Assembly: GCF_000191065.1 (NCBI RefSeq)
Contig: NZ_GL872283.1
Coordinates: 62,001-126,000, forward strand
Reading direction: 5' to 3'
Origin: Prevotella multiformis DSM 16608
GTDB taxonomy: Bacteria; Bacteroidota; Bacteroidia; Bacteroidales; Bacteroidaceae
Length of the DNA: 64,000 nt
A model generated the notes under the pieces. It had not been told where the DNA came from, did not search any database, and saw nothing but the letters and a program-made list of their open reading frames with translations. Shown here in pieces: positions 52,539-60,707 of this stretch; within the stretch, counting starts at the first letter, position 1; each line of letters opens with the position of its first letter. The position numbers and the translations under genes are program-made.

Positions 52539-53099
52539 GTCTATGTGAACAAAAGCAATCATATCAGGACAGACGAGGAGAGCCGGAGGCAGTCCGAGGG
52601 ATATACGGGTCTGTTGGCATTCAAACTTGCCCAGACTGGCCGCCGCTACAACCGGGAGGTTGTCCGGAGTATTCTCCGCAGTATTCTCTTCGACTATCTT
52701 GAACTGATGACGGTAGTTGTTCCGACAGGCGAAACATCCGTAGAAGGGCAGCGCAAGGTGCTGTTCCAGCAGTTTCTCGAGCTGCTCTCCATGCGTCACG
52801 TCAAACACCAGCCTGTCGATACTTATGCCCAGGAACTTTGTGTTTCGCCAGGCTATCTCACAAAAGTCAGTAAGGATCTGTCGGGTAAGACGGCCATGAA
52901 ATGGATCAGGGAGTACACAGAACAGGATGTACGCTACTGTCTGACGAACTCTGACCGGAGTGTGAAGGAAATCTGCAAAGACCTTGGTTTCCCGGAACTC
53001 AGCTTCTTCTCGAAGTTCTGCCGGCGTGCTCTCGGCTGTTCGCCCACGGCGTACAGGAAGAAGGCGAAGGCCTCTCGTGGCCAGATTCCGAATGTGTGA
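52539..53099 (+). pseudogene. AraC-family regulator, C-terminal fragment
   Basis: About 185 residues ending in a complete AraC-type DNA-binding domain: YAQELCVSPGYLTKVSKDLSG and KWIREYTEQDVRYCL, then SVKEICKDLGFPELSFFSKF. The linker helix region before it (GYTGLLAFKLAQTGRRYNRE) is intact. The N-terminal sensor half is lost: the frame is open upstream to 52095 but that part is antisense to the SDR remnant and unlike any regulator. A shortened product with DNA-binding ability could still be made from an internal start. Confidence 0.6.
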
Positions 53100-53115
53100 G
53101 CAAGGGTCTGCAAGG

Positions 53116-54234
53116 CTATGCCAGCAGGTGATAACATCCGCCTGCCATCGCCCTGATGACCCCTTTCATCTCCAGGGTGAAGAGGACGCCCGTGAGCCGT
53201 GAGATGGGAATGTCTGTCCGGACGGACAGGAGATTGATCTGCAGGTCGTTGTTCTGCCGGAGCACATGGACGACAGCATTTTCTTCTGGCGACAGATGCG
53301 GGAACAGAGTACGTTCAATGCCCTTCTGCTGTGCCTGCGCCAGCTTCCTGTCCTCTTCCCATCCCATCGCTTTCACCAGGTCGGTGGCAGAGGTGACGAG
53401 TGCCGCCCCGTTGTCCCGGATAAGGTTGTTGCATCCCTCGCTGTAGTCTGAATGTACGGAACCGGGGAAGGCGAATACCTCCCGTCCGTAGCTGCGTGCA
53501 ATGCTGCAAGTGATGAGTCCGCCGCCCTTGGAAGCCGACTCTACGAGAAGGGTGGCATCCGAACATCCGGCGACGATGCGGTTCCGCTGCACGAAGTTGC
53601 GGGCTACGGGCTGTGTGTGCGTCATGTATTCCGTCAGCAGTCCGCCTTGCTTCATCATCTGTGCAGCCGTCTGACGGTGTGTGCGGGGATAGAGGTCGTC
53701 AAGCCCGTGCGCCAGTACACCGATGGTGTCAAAGCCGTTCTGCAGAGCCGCCCGGTGTGCATGGATGTCTACGCCGTATGCCAGTCCGCTGAAGATGAGA
53801 ACATCTGGGCAGAGCGTCTTCAGTTCCCTGACGAACGAACGGATGATATCCTGTCCGTAGGTGGTGCAGTGGCGAGTGCCTACAATACTGATGACGTGAC
53901 GGCTGTTGAGGTCGGCGTTGCCGAGATAATAGAGCAGGACAGGGGCATCGGGACACTCCCTGAGCCGTTGCGGATAGTGTTCGTCGTTCATGCAGATGGG
54001 CTGGATGCCATGCTGCCGGTCGTATTCCAGCTCCTGTTCAGCCCGGTCTCTGAGACTGTCGATGTCTTTCAGCGCCTCAACGAGGTGTGCGGAGGCATCA
54101 GGGAGGATGTCCCTGATGTCCCGTCTGTGTTCTATGACGGCAGTAGCCGAACCTGCCCGCCTGTATAGTTCTGCCAGTTCGGCGAGGTGGAAGCGGGTCA
54201 GTCGGGTCAGCAGGATGGCGTTAAGGGATTCCAT
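53116..54234 (-). CDS. dprA: DNA processing protein DprA
   Basis: Cytosolic protein that loads RecA on incoming single-stranded DNA during natural transformation. It has 372 residues; an N-terminal helix-hairpin-like part is followed by the Rossmann-type core with ISIVGTRHCTTYG and FSGLAYGVDIHAHRAAL (about residues 115-165). RNRIVAGCSDATLLVESASKGG and the winged helix-like C-terminus (SRLTGVLFTLEMKGVI) complete the family features. It is convergent with the AraC remnant (16-bp gap) and is followed upstream by a thioesterase and a DUF2851 gene, an order common in Bacteroidales. Confidence 0.95.
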   Translation of the reverse strand: MESLNAILLTRLTRFHLAELAELYRRAGSATAVIEHRRDIRDILPDASAHLVEALKDIDSLRDRAEQELEYDRQHGIQPICMNDEHYPQRLRECPDAPVLLYYLGNADLNSRHVISIVGTRHCTTYGQDIIRSFVRELKTLCPDVLIFSGLAYGVDIHAHRAALQNGFDTIGVLAHGLDDLYPRTHRQTAAQMMKQGGLLTEYMTHTQPVARNFVQRNRIVAGCSDATLLVESASKGGGLITCSIARSYGREVFAFPGSVHSDYSEGCNNLIRDNGAALVTSATDLVKAMGWEEDRKLAQAQQKGIERTLFPHLSPEENAVVHVLRQNNDLQINLLSVRTDIPISRLTGVLFTLEMKGVIRAMAGGCYHLLA

Positions 54235-54240
54235 GGCGGA

Positions 54241-54296
54241 GAGTGTCGGGGGTAGGCGATGATGGGTGGTGATGGGCGGGGATAAGCGGGGATAGG
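54241..54296. repeat. Low-complexity GATAAGCGG-type intergenic repeat
   Basis: Repeated GGCGATGATGGG, GGTGATGGG and GGGATAAGCGG words between dprA and the thioesterase. Similar words occur at about 27640-27680, 44050-44060 and 60565-60665, all between genes. Confidence 0.5.
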
Positions 54297-54314
54297 GATG
54301 AGTTTTTCACCTTC

Positions 54315-54722
54315 CTACAGCACTGCGGCGAATGCTTCGTCATATTCCTTGCTGTTGCCCAGCTTGCCGTTGATAAGCGTCACAAGGTCTACATCGGCAT
54401 GGAAGCAGAGCTGTTCGTCGCTGGCACGGAAGAGGTCGTGGTTGAACACCCAGCGAAGTCCCTGCTTCTTCAAACCCATGCGTGAGATGATCTCGTCGTC
54501 ACAGGTCAGCGGCATCTTATAGGTAAGCTGCATCCGTGCGACGACGGCATCGACACCTTTCTCGTGCAAATCGGCGAAGCTGACACCTAATGAACGCAGG
54601 AACCGATGGCGGGTGTGCTCGGTGTAGTGCAGATAATTGGCATTGTTTACTATACCTTGGATGTCGCACTCATAGTCGCGGACTTCCATTCTTGTCTCGA
54701 AGATGTATTTCTTTTGTTCCAT
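54315..54722 (-). CDS. Acyl-CoA thioesterase, YbgC/4HBT hotdog family
   Basis: A 135-residue hotdog-fold thioesterase. The catalytic region is MEVRDYECDIQGIVNNANYLHY, with the family Asp (DIQG) and the helix following it. The remaining strands (DAVVARMQLTYKMPLTCDDE) match the YbgC group. It hydrolyses acyl-CoA thioesters; the natural substrate is unclear. It lies between dprA and the DUF2851 gene on the minus strand. Confidence 0.88.
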   Translation of the reverse strand: MEQKKYIFETRMEVRDYECDIQGIVNNANYLHYTEHTRHRFLRSLGVSFADLHEKGVDAVVARMQLTYKMPLTCDDEIISRMGLKKQGLRWVFNHDLFRASDEQLCFHADVDLVTLINGKLGNSKEYDEAFAAVL

Positions 54723-54823
54723 AATTTATTAATTAAAAGAAGTTTGTCAGACCTGTCTGTCTCATCAGTTTAATCCGTCTTGTCAGCAGAACGCCCCCCG
54801 CCACCGGATGACGGGACTTCCTT

Positions 54824-56137
54824 TCAGCTACGCCGGGCAGCGCAGCTGCCTTTCAGATATTCGTATCCGATCCGGCAGCGCAGGCATTCCTTCCGGTCGC
54901 AGTACTCCTTTTTCAGCTGTATGAGCGCCTGTGAGTCACCTGCCGTCTCAACTGTCAAGCCTACTTTCCTCCACATCCTCACGATGTGATTGTCCTCCGC
55001 TTTCAACGCTTCAAGGAAGTCGAAGGCACGTCCGCACAGCCTTCCGGAATCCTTGTGCCTGCCGTAGGCGAAGAGGACGGGGACGACCGTGTTGATGGTC
55101 AGCAGGTTCAGCGATGCCGACGACAGCCGTTTCTCGCTCCTTGCACTCTCTTCACCAAAGACATAGTGTGTCTCCCAGTAGGTCGTCACCTGCGTAGCCA
55201 GCAGTTCCTGCACCTGTCTTACCGTCTCACACTCCAGCAGCTGTGACAGTCCCGCCCGCTGTTCACAGTAAAGCCGGGCGAGCTGCGCGATGCGGATATG
55301 CGGGAAGTTCTGCGGCCGGAGACGGAGAAACCGCCACAGCCCGGCATCCATGTGCCTCAGTCCGAACTTATGCGCCAGATACCGGTACTCGCTTTCCAGC
55401 TGCGTGAAGTAGCCGTCCTGCCGTGCTTTCTGCTGATAGCGTTCCGGCAGGGCAGCCTCCTCCAGCAGTCCTGCCTGCCCCAGGAAGAAGGCTTCAATCT
55501 GCAGCAGGTTGTCCCGATGATGGGCTATGTTCTGCAATGGAATCAGCTTTGCCCATGTTTCAAAAGCATCGCCGTTGATGCCGAAGCCGTAGTTGCGGGC
55601 AAGGGTGACGAAGTAAGCGGCTTCCCAAGATCCGTCGCAGTCTTTCACCCGCTGGGCGATCGCCTCCGTTTTCTGTTCCAGCCGTTCCGTCTGCAAGGCA
55701 CTCATCCACGAGTGAACCATCAGGCGTGAGAGGTCAGGAATGATGCGGTAGCAGGGCGGATAGGCCTCCGTCGTAAGCAGTTCTTTGTAATGTTCCCTGA
55801 CGGATGCAGGAACCTGCAGCCGCATCTGTGGCGGATAATCGCCTTGTTTTGTCTTGACATCCACGTCAACGGACTCTGCCACGTGCAGGATGATGTTGTT
55901 ATAGTGCGGATCGCGGTCGTGCCGGTGCAGAAACCAGTCGGACGCACGGTCGTGTATCTCTACATTGCCCACCCACAACGTTCCGCCGATCTTCACTTTC
56001 GCATTGAAGAAATCGGGACCTGCATTGCGGTTATGCAGTCCGGGATCAATGACTTCCACCTCCTGTCCGTCAGTGGTCTTGAGCCCCGTCAGCGGAAACA
56101 TTTTGTGTTTCCATACGTAGTGGAGGAGTTGTTCCAT
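54824..56137 (-). CDS. DUF2851 family protein
   Basis: A 437-residue protein of the Bacteroidetes family DUF2851. The conserved N-terminus MEQLLHYVWKHKMFPLTGLKT, the block NRNAGPDFFNAKVKI with GNVEIHDRASDWFLH, and DPHYNNIILHVA are all present, a pattern reminiscent of a nuclease-like core (conserved Asp, Glu and Lys residues), though no activity is known. The C-terminal CDRKECLRCRIGYEYLK holds a Cys-x4-Cys-x2-Cys-like cluster. No signal peptide is seen, so it is cytosolic. Position next to dprA is typical. Confidence 0.85.
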   Translation of the reverse strand: MEQLLHYVWKHKMFPLTGLKTTDGQEVEVIDPGLHNRNAGPDFFNAKVKIGGTLWVGNVEIHDRASDWFLHRHDRDPHYNNIILHVAESVDVDVKTKQGDYPPQMRLQVPASVREHYKELLTTEAYPPCYRIIPDLSRLMVHSWMSALQTERLEQKTEAIAQRVKDCDGSWEAAYFVTLARNYGFGINGDAFETWAKLIPLQNIAHHRDNLLQIEAFFLGQAGLLEEAALPERYQQKARQDGYFTQLESEYRYLAHKFGLRHMDAGLWRFLRLRPQNFPHIRIAQLARLYCEQRAGLSQLLECETVRQVQELLATQVTTYWETHYVFGEESARSEKRLSSASLNLLTINTVVPVLFAYGRHKDSGRLCGRAFDFLEALKAEDNHIVRMWRKVGLTVETAGDSQALIQLKKEYCDRKECLRCRIGYEYLKGSCAARRS

Positions 56138-56162
56138 AACAGATTCTTGGTTTTACAGAACG

Positions 56163-56170
56163 CAAATATA
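56163..56170 (-). promoter_or_regulatory. Promoter -7 box for the DUF2851 gene
   Basis: TATATTTG on the minus strand, 26 bp before the start at 56137. Confidence 0.55.
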
Positions 56171-56265
56171 CGAAAAAAACGGGACAATCGATCCGCCTGT
56201 CAGTGTGTTTTAAGCATAACAACATCTTTTTTTATGGAAAGATGATGCTTTTTCCTTTTTTTTCA

Positions 56266-56273
56266 TAAATTTG
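56266..56273 (+). promoter_or_regulatory. Promoter -7 box for the second outer-membrane barrel
   Basis: TAAATTTG on the plus strand, 109 bp before the ATG at 56382; divergent with the box at 56163. Confidence 0.55.
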
Positions 56274-56381
56274 TCGGCCGTCAGGGGTTCTGTCATAAAA
56301 GCGTCGGACCGCCTCACATAATGAATACCCAAGATACATGTCGTGTCTGTCCAAGGGAAAATGAGTTATAATCCATCCGCA

Positions 56382-58733
56382 ATGAAAAGAAGAATGCCGT
56401 CAGACAACCGCCGTCTGGCAAAAGGACTGCTGCTTGCAGTGCTGCAATGTCTTTCCGCTCTGTCGCTTTCCGCCCAGACTCCTTATATTCGAGGGACCGT
56501 GAAAGACGGAGCGGGCACACCGGTTGAGTTCGCAACCGTAACCCTGCTGTCAGGAAAGGATTCCACAGTCCTTACCGGGACGGTCACTGAAGAGAACGGA
56601 AGTTTCTCTTTTGATGTAACGGACGCAGACCAGCCGACGGTACTTCGCATTTCCTTTATCGGATATAAAGACTGTATGATCCGTAATCCTGCCGGAGACC
56701 TTGGCGTTGTCGTCCTGAATCCGGTAGACCAGCAGTTAGACGAGGTGGTCGTGAAAGGAAACCGACGGATGGTGAAGCTCAGGAATGACGGTATACAGGT
56801 GGATGTCTCTGGCACCTATCTGTCGCATACCGGTTCAGCGCTCGAACTGCTCGGAAAAATGCCGTTTGTTTCCAGGTCAGGTTCAGACATAGAAGTGCTC
56901 GGCAAAGGCGCACCCCTCATCTACATCAACAACCGCCAGGTGCGCGACCAGTCGGAGCTTGTCCGGCTCTCTTCTTCAGAGATCAGGAACATAGAGGTCG
57001 TGACTTCCCCCGGTGCAAGGTATGCCTCGACAGCGAATGCCGTCATTCGTATTACAACAGCAGCTCCCATGGGGGAAGGCTTCTCTTTCAACGACAGGAC
57101 GACGACCGGGGTCAAACATTATGCCTATCTTTTCGAGCAGACCGACTTCAATTACCGCCGAAAGGGTTTCGACCTTGCCGGTATGCTGAACTATGAGAAC
57201 TACCGCGAGCGTCCCCGCATAGAGAACACGACCCTGCAATATCTGTCCACGACGACCATTGAACAGCGGGGCACGGGCAAGGACTTCTCGAAGTTTCCGG
57301 TCTATTCGGGGAAGGTCGGCCTGAATTACAACCATAAGTCCCACTATTTCGGATTGTTCTATGATTTCAGATTCAAGCCTTCGGAATCGTCCGGCCCTAC
57401 GGAAACCTCACGCTACATTGACGGGCGTTTCTCCGAACAGCTTGAAAACAGCTCTGCCTCCAGCCGTCATGCCCGCCAGCATCTGCTGAGTGCCTACTAC
57501 ACGGGAACTGCGGGTAAATGGCAGTTGTCTGTCAACCTGGATGCTCTGTGGCAGCTGAATGACCGCCATACCAACGAGCACGAACGGTCCACCGTGAATC
57601 CAAGACGTGATTTTACAACTGCAAACGAAGTCTGCAACCGCCTCCTTGCCGGCAATGCCTCGGCTTCTCGTCCTGTGTGGAAAGGCGAGGTGAGAATAGG
57701 GACAGAGAGCACTCATATTCATCGTACCGATCGTTATGCAGGGAATGCAGTCTATATTGCCGGCAATGACAACCGCATAGAAGAGACCACCACTGCCCTT
57801 TTCGCCGAAACCAGTCAGACATTCGGAGCCGTATCTGCCAATATCGGTCTGCGGTGGGAATACACTGACTCCAGATACTATCATTTCGGCACTTACTCGC
57901 CCGGGCAGAGCCGCACCTGTCACAACCTCGCTCCCACGGCATCGCTCGCCTTCCCCATAGGAAAGGTGAAGACACGTCTCGCATATACACGCAAGACTTC
58001 CCGTCCCGCCTTCGACCAGCTCGGTTCTGCCGTGAAATACATCGACCGCTACACCTATGAATCAGGCAATCCCGACCTCCGTCCCATCTACCGCGACTAT
58101 CTGTCGCTGTCGACGGCGTGGAAGGACCTGTCCGTAGAAATAGCGTACACTTCCACCAAGAATTATTTCATGTGGCAGACCGTACCGTACCCTGGCAACA
58201 CGGAAGCCACTTTGCTGCAGATGCAGAATATGCCGCGTTTCCGTTCCTACAGCGCTTTCGCAAACTATTCTCCCACGTTTTTCGGCTGCTGGCATCCTGT
58301 CTGGATGGCAGGTTTTGCCGCACAGGATTTCAAGCTGACCCATCATGGAGAACTGTTGAGGCTCAACCGTCCGCTGGGCATCTTCCGTTTCAACAACGCT
58401 GTCCATCTTCCCTGGGATATGTGGCTGAACATAGACTTCTCAGCCCGGACTTCCGGCAATGGCGACAATGCCCGCATCCGCAGTTACTGGACAAATGACC
58501 TCGGCCTCTACAAATCGTTCGGCAGAGATACGTGGAGCATCAAACTGCAGCTCAATGACGTGTTCGGTACATGGCGCCAGCAGTTCACCACATTTGATGC
58601 CCTTACACGTACAGACGTGAACAAGGTCTACGACACGCGCGACTTCTCTCTCACCCTTCGCTACAACTTCAACGCTGCCCGGTCAAGATACAAGGGGCAT
58701 GGAGCCGGAAATGCAGAGAAAGACAGGCTCTGA
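56382..58733 (+). CDS. Outer-membrane beta-barrel protein, TonB-receptor-like
   Basis: A 783-residue outer-membrane protein of the OMP_b-brl_3 type. The ATG at 56382 gives a basic start and signal peptide (LLLAVLQCLSALSLSAQ); an in-frame ATG 39 bp upstream is less fitting. A carboxypeptidase-like regulatory domain (IRGTVKDGAGTPVEFATVTL) covers about residues 33-115, followed by a plug-like part (LDEVVVKGNRR, then GSALELLGKMPFVSRSGS and GKGAPLIYINNRQV). The barrel makes up the rest, with a final strand FSLTLRYNF. The family member at 17401 shares this plan. No SusD or transporter partner is adjacent; the ligand is unknown. Confidence 0.87.
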   Translation: MKRRMPSDNRRLAKGLLLAVLQCLSALSLSAQTPYIRGTVKDGAGTPVEFATVTLLSGKDSTVLTGTVTEENGSFSFDVTDADQPTVLRISFIGYKDCMIRNPAGDLGVVVLNPVDQQLDEVVVKGNRRMVKLRNDGIQVDVSGTYLSHTGSALELLGKMPFVSRSGSDIEVLGKGAPLIYINNRQVRDQSELVRLSSSEIRNIEVVTSPGARYASTANAVIRITTAAPMGEGFSFNDRTTTGVKHYAYLFEQTDFNYRRKGFDLAGMLNYENYRERPRIENTTLQYLSTTTIEQRGTGKDFSKFPVYSGKVGLNYNHKSHYFGLFYDFRFKPSESSGPTETSRYIDGRFSEQLENSSASSRHARQHLLSAYYTGTAGKWQLSVNLDALWQLNDRHTNEHERSTVNPRRDFTTANEVCNRLLAGNASASRPVWKGEVRIGTESTHIHRTDRYAGNAVYIAGNDNRIEETTTALFAETSQTFGAVSANIGLRWEYTDSRYYHFGTYSPGQSRTCHNLAPTASLAFPIGKVKTRLAYTRKTSRPAFDQLGSAVKYIDRYTYESGNPDLRPIYRDYLSLSTAWKDLSVEIAYTSTKNYFMWQTVPYPGNTEATLLQMQNMPRFRSYSAFANYSPTFFGCWHPVWMAGFAAQDFKLTHHGELLRLNRPLGIFRFNNAVHLPWDMWLNIDFSARTSGNGDNARIRSYWTNDLGLYKSFGRDTWSIKLQLNDVFGTWRQQFTTFDALTRTDVNKVYDTRDFSLTLRYNFNAARSRYKGHGAGNAEKDRL

Positions 58734-58836
58734 CAAGCCTCCCGGAATCCCATAGGAAAGTGTTGTGTGCCGGCAGACTGCACAAGGTGCGAATCAGATG
58801 ACTCCATCAGGAAGCTTCTTCGTACAGGTGGAGCAA

Positions 58837-58946
58837 TGCTCCCGGACGAATGGGTATCGGAGTACCGGATGCTGGGAACAGGAGTACCGGCCGTCGGGAA
58901 CAGGAGTACCGCCCGCTGGGAACAGGATTCCCAACCGGTCGGGAAT
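58837..58946. repeat. Array of five 22-bp dyad repeats (array 4)
   Basis: Units at 58837, 58859, 58881, 58903 and 58925. The central three read GGAGTACCG followed by GATGCTGGGAACA or close variants. The last unit carries ATTCCCAACCGGTCGGGAAT, a long dyad. It is the inverse orientation of the array at 45038-45126. It lies between convergent genes for the outer-membrane barrel and the sirtuin. Stretch 58734-58836 holds nothing else. Confidence 0.9.
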
Positions 58947-58965
58947 CATCCGATGCCCGATGACT

Positions 58966-59676
58966 TCAGGGCCGTCCGTCCGTCCGCAGTATCTTCACCA
59001 GATCCTTCATACCCTCGCTTGCCCCTTTCCTGATGTGCGTCACACGTTGCAGGCTGCCGGACGGCACATCGTCGGGATCGATGAGGTAGACAGGTATGTC
59101 CGGGCGGGTGTACTGCACCAGTCCCGCTGCCGGATAGACGTTCAGCGACGTACCGATGATGACGAAGAAGTCGGCCTGCGCCGCTATTCCCGCTGCCGGC
59201 TCAATCATGGGCACCGCTTCGCCGAAGAAGACGATGAAAGGACGGAGCAGACTGCCGTCGCCGGCACGTGCGCCGGGATCGACCTCGCAGGCCTCGGGCG
59301 GCAGCTCCCGTATGTAACGGCTGTCGTAAGGAGCATTGCTCGAGCAGACCTTCGTCAGTTCTCCATGCAGATGGATGACCTTTGAGGAACCGGCTTTCTC
59401 GTGGAGATTGTCCACATTCTGCGTGATGACGCTCACGTCATAATCCTTTTCAAGGTCTTTGATGAGACGGTGTCCCTCGTTGGGCTCCGCCGCATAGAGT
59501 TTTTTCCGGAGGTTGTTGTAAAAGTTGTTGACGAGCGTCGGGTTGGCTTCCCATCCCTCGTGAGAGGCCACCTGTTCGACAGGATAGTTCTCCCACAGTC
59601 CGTCATTGCCTCGGAAGGTCTTGAATCCACTCTCCACAGACATTCCTGCACCTGTCAAGAATACGATTTTCTTCAT
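58966..59676 (-). CDS. cobB: NAD-dependent protein deacylase, sirtuin (Sir2/CobB)
   Basis: A 236-residue cytosolic sirtuin that removes acyl groups from protein lysines using NAD. The NAD motif GAGMSVESGFKTFRG, TQNVDNLH, the catalytic His in HLHGEL and GTSLNVYPAAGL are present. The zinc module is reduced: after LTKVCSSNAPYDSR only one Cys is seen where four are usual, so zinc is probably not bound, as in some short bacterial sirtuins. The ATG start gives MKKIVFLTGAG, the usual beginning. Confidence 0.92.
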   Translation of the reverse strand: MKKIVFLTGAGMSVESGFKTFRGNDGLWENYPVEQVASHEGWEANPTLVNNFYNNLRKKLYAAEPNEGHRLIKDLEKDYDVSVITQNVDNLHEKAGSSKVIHLHGELTKVCSSNAPYDSRYIRELPPEACEVDPGARAGDGSLLRPFIVFFGEAVPMIEPAAGIAAQADFFVIIGTSLNVYPAAGLVQYTRPDIPVYLIDPDDVPSGSLQRVTHIRKGASEGMKDLVKILRTDGRP

Positions 59677-59911
59677 GTTGCTTGGTTTTTAGAGTTTCGA
59701 GGAGCTGAAGGGCCTGGAAAGAGACGGATGAGGCAGAGGAGACGGAAAGAAAGCCGACACCGTACATTCCAAAGGGATGGCAGGGGACAGCCCTGTCCGC
59801 TCTGTACTGTTCATCCGCCTCTCCCAGCTGCTTCAAACCCTAAAGCGCCTTTCACTTCGACAAATTTAGTTATTTTAATTCGATTGATGCCATACTATAC
59901 CTTAAAAATCG

Positions 59912-59919
59912 TATCTTTG
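59912..59919 (+). promoter_or_regulatory. Promoter -7 box for the FKBP genes
   Basis: TATCTTTG, 39 bp before the ATG at 59951. The 274-bp gap before that ATG shows no gene. Confidence 0.6.
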
Positions 59920-59950
59920 CACATCAATTGTAATCATATCAAGGACAGTA

Positions 59951-60556
59951 ATGGATAAATTAAGCTATGCACTGGGCATCGGTATCGGTTCACAGCTCGC
60001 CGGAATGGGGGCGCAAGAACTGAATATTGACGACTTCGCACAGGCTATCAAGGATGTCATCTCGGGTTCGGAACTGAAGGTTGACAACGCAGAAGCACAG
60101 ACACTCGTACAGAACTTCTTCCGTGAACAGGAGACGAAGCAGCAGGCGGCAGCGGCTGCAGCAGGCAAGGCCGCAAAGGCGGCAGGCGAGGCCTTCCTTG
60201 CAGAGAATGCCAAGAAGGAAGGAGTCGTCACACTGCCGTCGGGTCTGCAATACCAGGTTCTGAAGGAAGGGAACGGCAAGAGACCGTCGGCAACCGATCA
60301 GGTGGTATGCCACTATGAGGGTACGCTGATTGACGGGACGGTCTTCGACAGTTCTTACAAGCGCAAGGAACCGGCTACATTCGGCCTGAATCAGGTCATC
60401 GCCGGCTGGACAGAAGGTGTACAGCTGATGCAGGAGGGAGCCAAGTACCGCTTCTTCATCCCTTACGGCCTTGCCTATGGAGAGCGGGGTGCCGGAGCGC
60501 AGATTCCTCCTTTCGCCGCCCTTGTATTCGATGTTGAGCTGATTCAGGTGAAGTGA
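59951..60556 (+). CDS. FKBP-type peptidyl-prolyl isomerase, cytosolic
   Basis: A 201-residue prolyl isomerase. The N-terminal dimerisation part (MDKLSYALGIGIGSQLAG, about residues 1-75) is of the FkpA/FklB type and has no signal peptide, so the protein stays in the cytosol. The FKBP domain starts near residue 90: SGLQYQVLKEG, VVCHYEGTLIDGTVFDSS, then VIAGWTEGVQLMQEG and IPYGLAYGERGAG. An Ala-rich linker (QQAAAAAAGKAAKAAGEAF) joins the parts. It is the first of three FKBP genes in a row. A GATAAGCGG-type repeat with an inverted repeat follows it. Confidence 0.93.
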   Translation: MDKLSYALGIGIGSQLAGMGAQELNIDDFAQAIKDVISGSELKVDNAEAQTLVQNFFREQETKQQAAAAAAGKAAKAAGEAFLAENAKKEGVVTLPSGLQYQVLKEGNGKRPSATDQVVCHYEGTLIDGTVFDSSYKRKEPATFGLNQVIAGWTEGVQLMQEGAKYRFFIPYGLAYGERGAGAQIPPFAALVFDVELIQVK

Positions 60557-60564
60557 AGATAACG

Positions 60565-60665
60565 GGCAGGGATAAGCGGCGATAAACGATGGCAGGCGGT
60601 GGCAGGCGATAATAAGCCTCATCACCGCCCATTCCCGCCTATCACCGCCTATTATCGCCTATCCG
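60565..60665. repeat. GATAAGCGG-type repeat with an inverted repeat
   Basis: AGGCGATAATA (60604-60614) is matched by TATTATCGCCT (60650-60660). The flanks are made of GGATAAGCGG and ACCGCCTA words. It separates the first two FKBP genes and may form a processing or attenuation hairpin. Confidence 0.55.
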
Positions 60666-60707
60666 CCCCCCCAACTACCCCTCAGAAAAACTAACAACAA
60701 AAAATAA

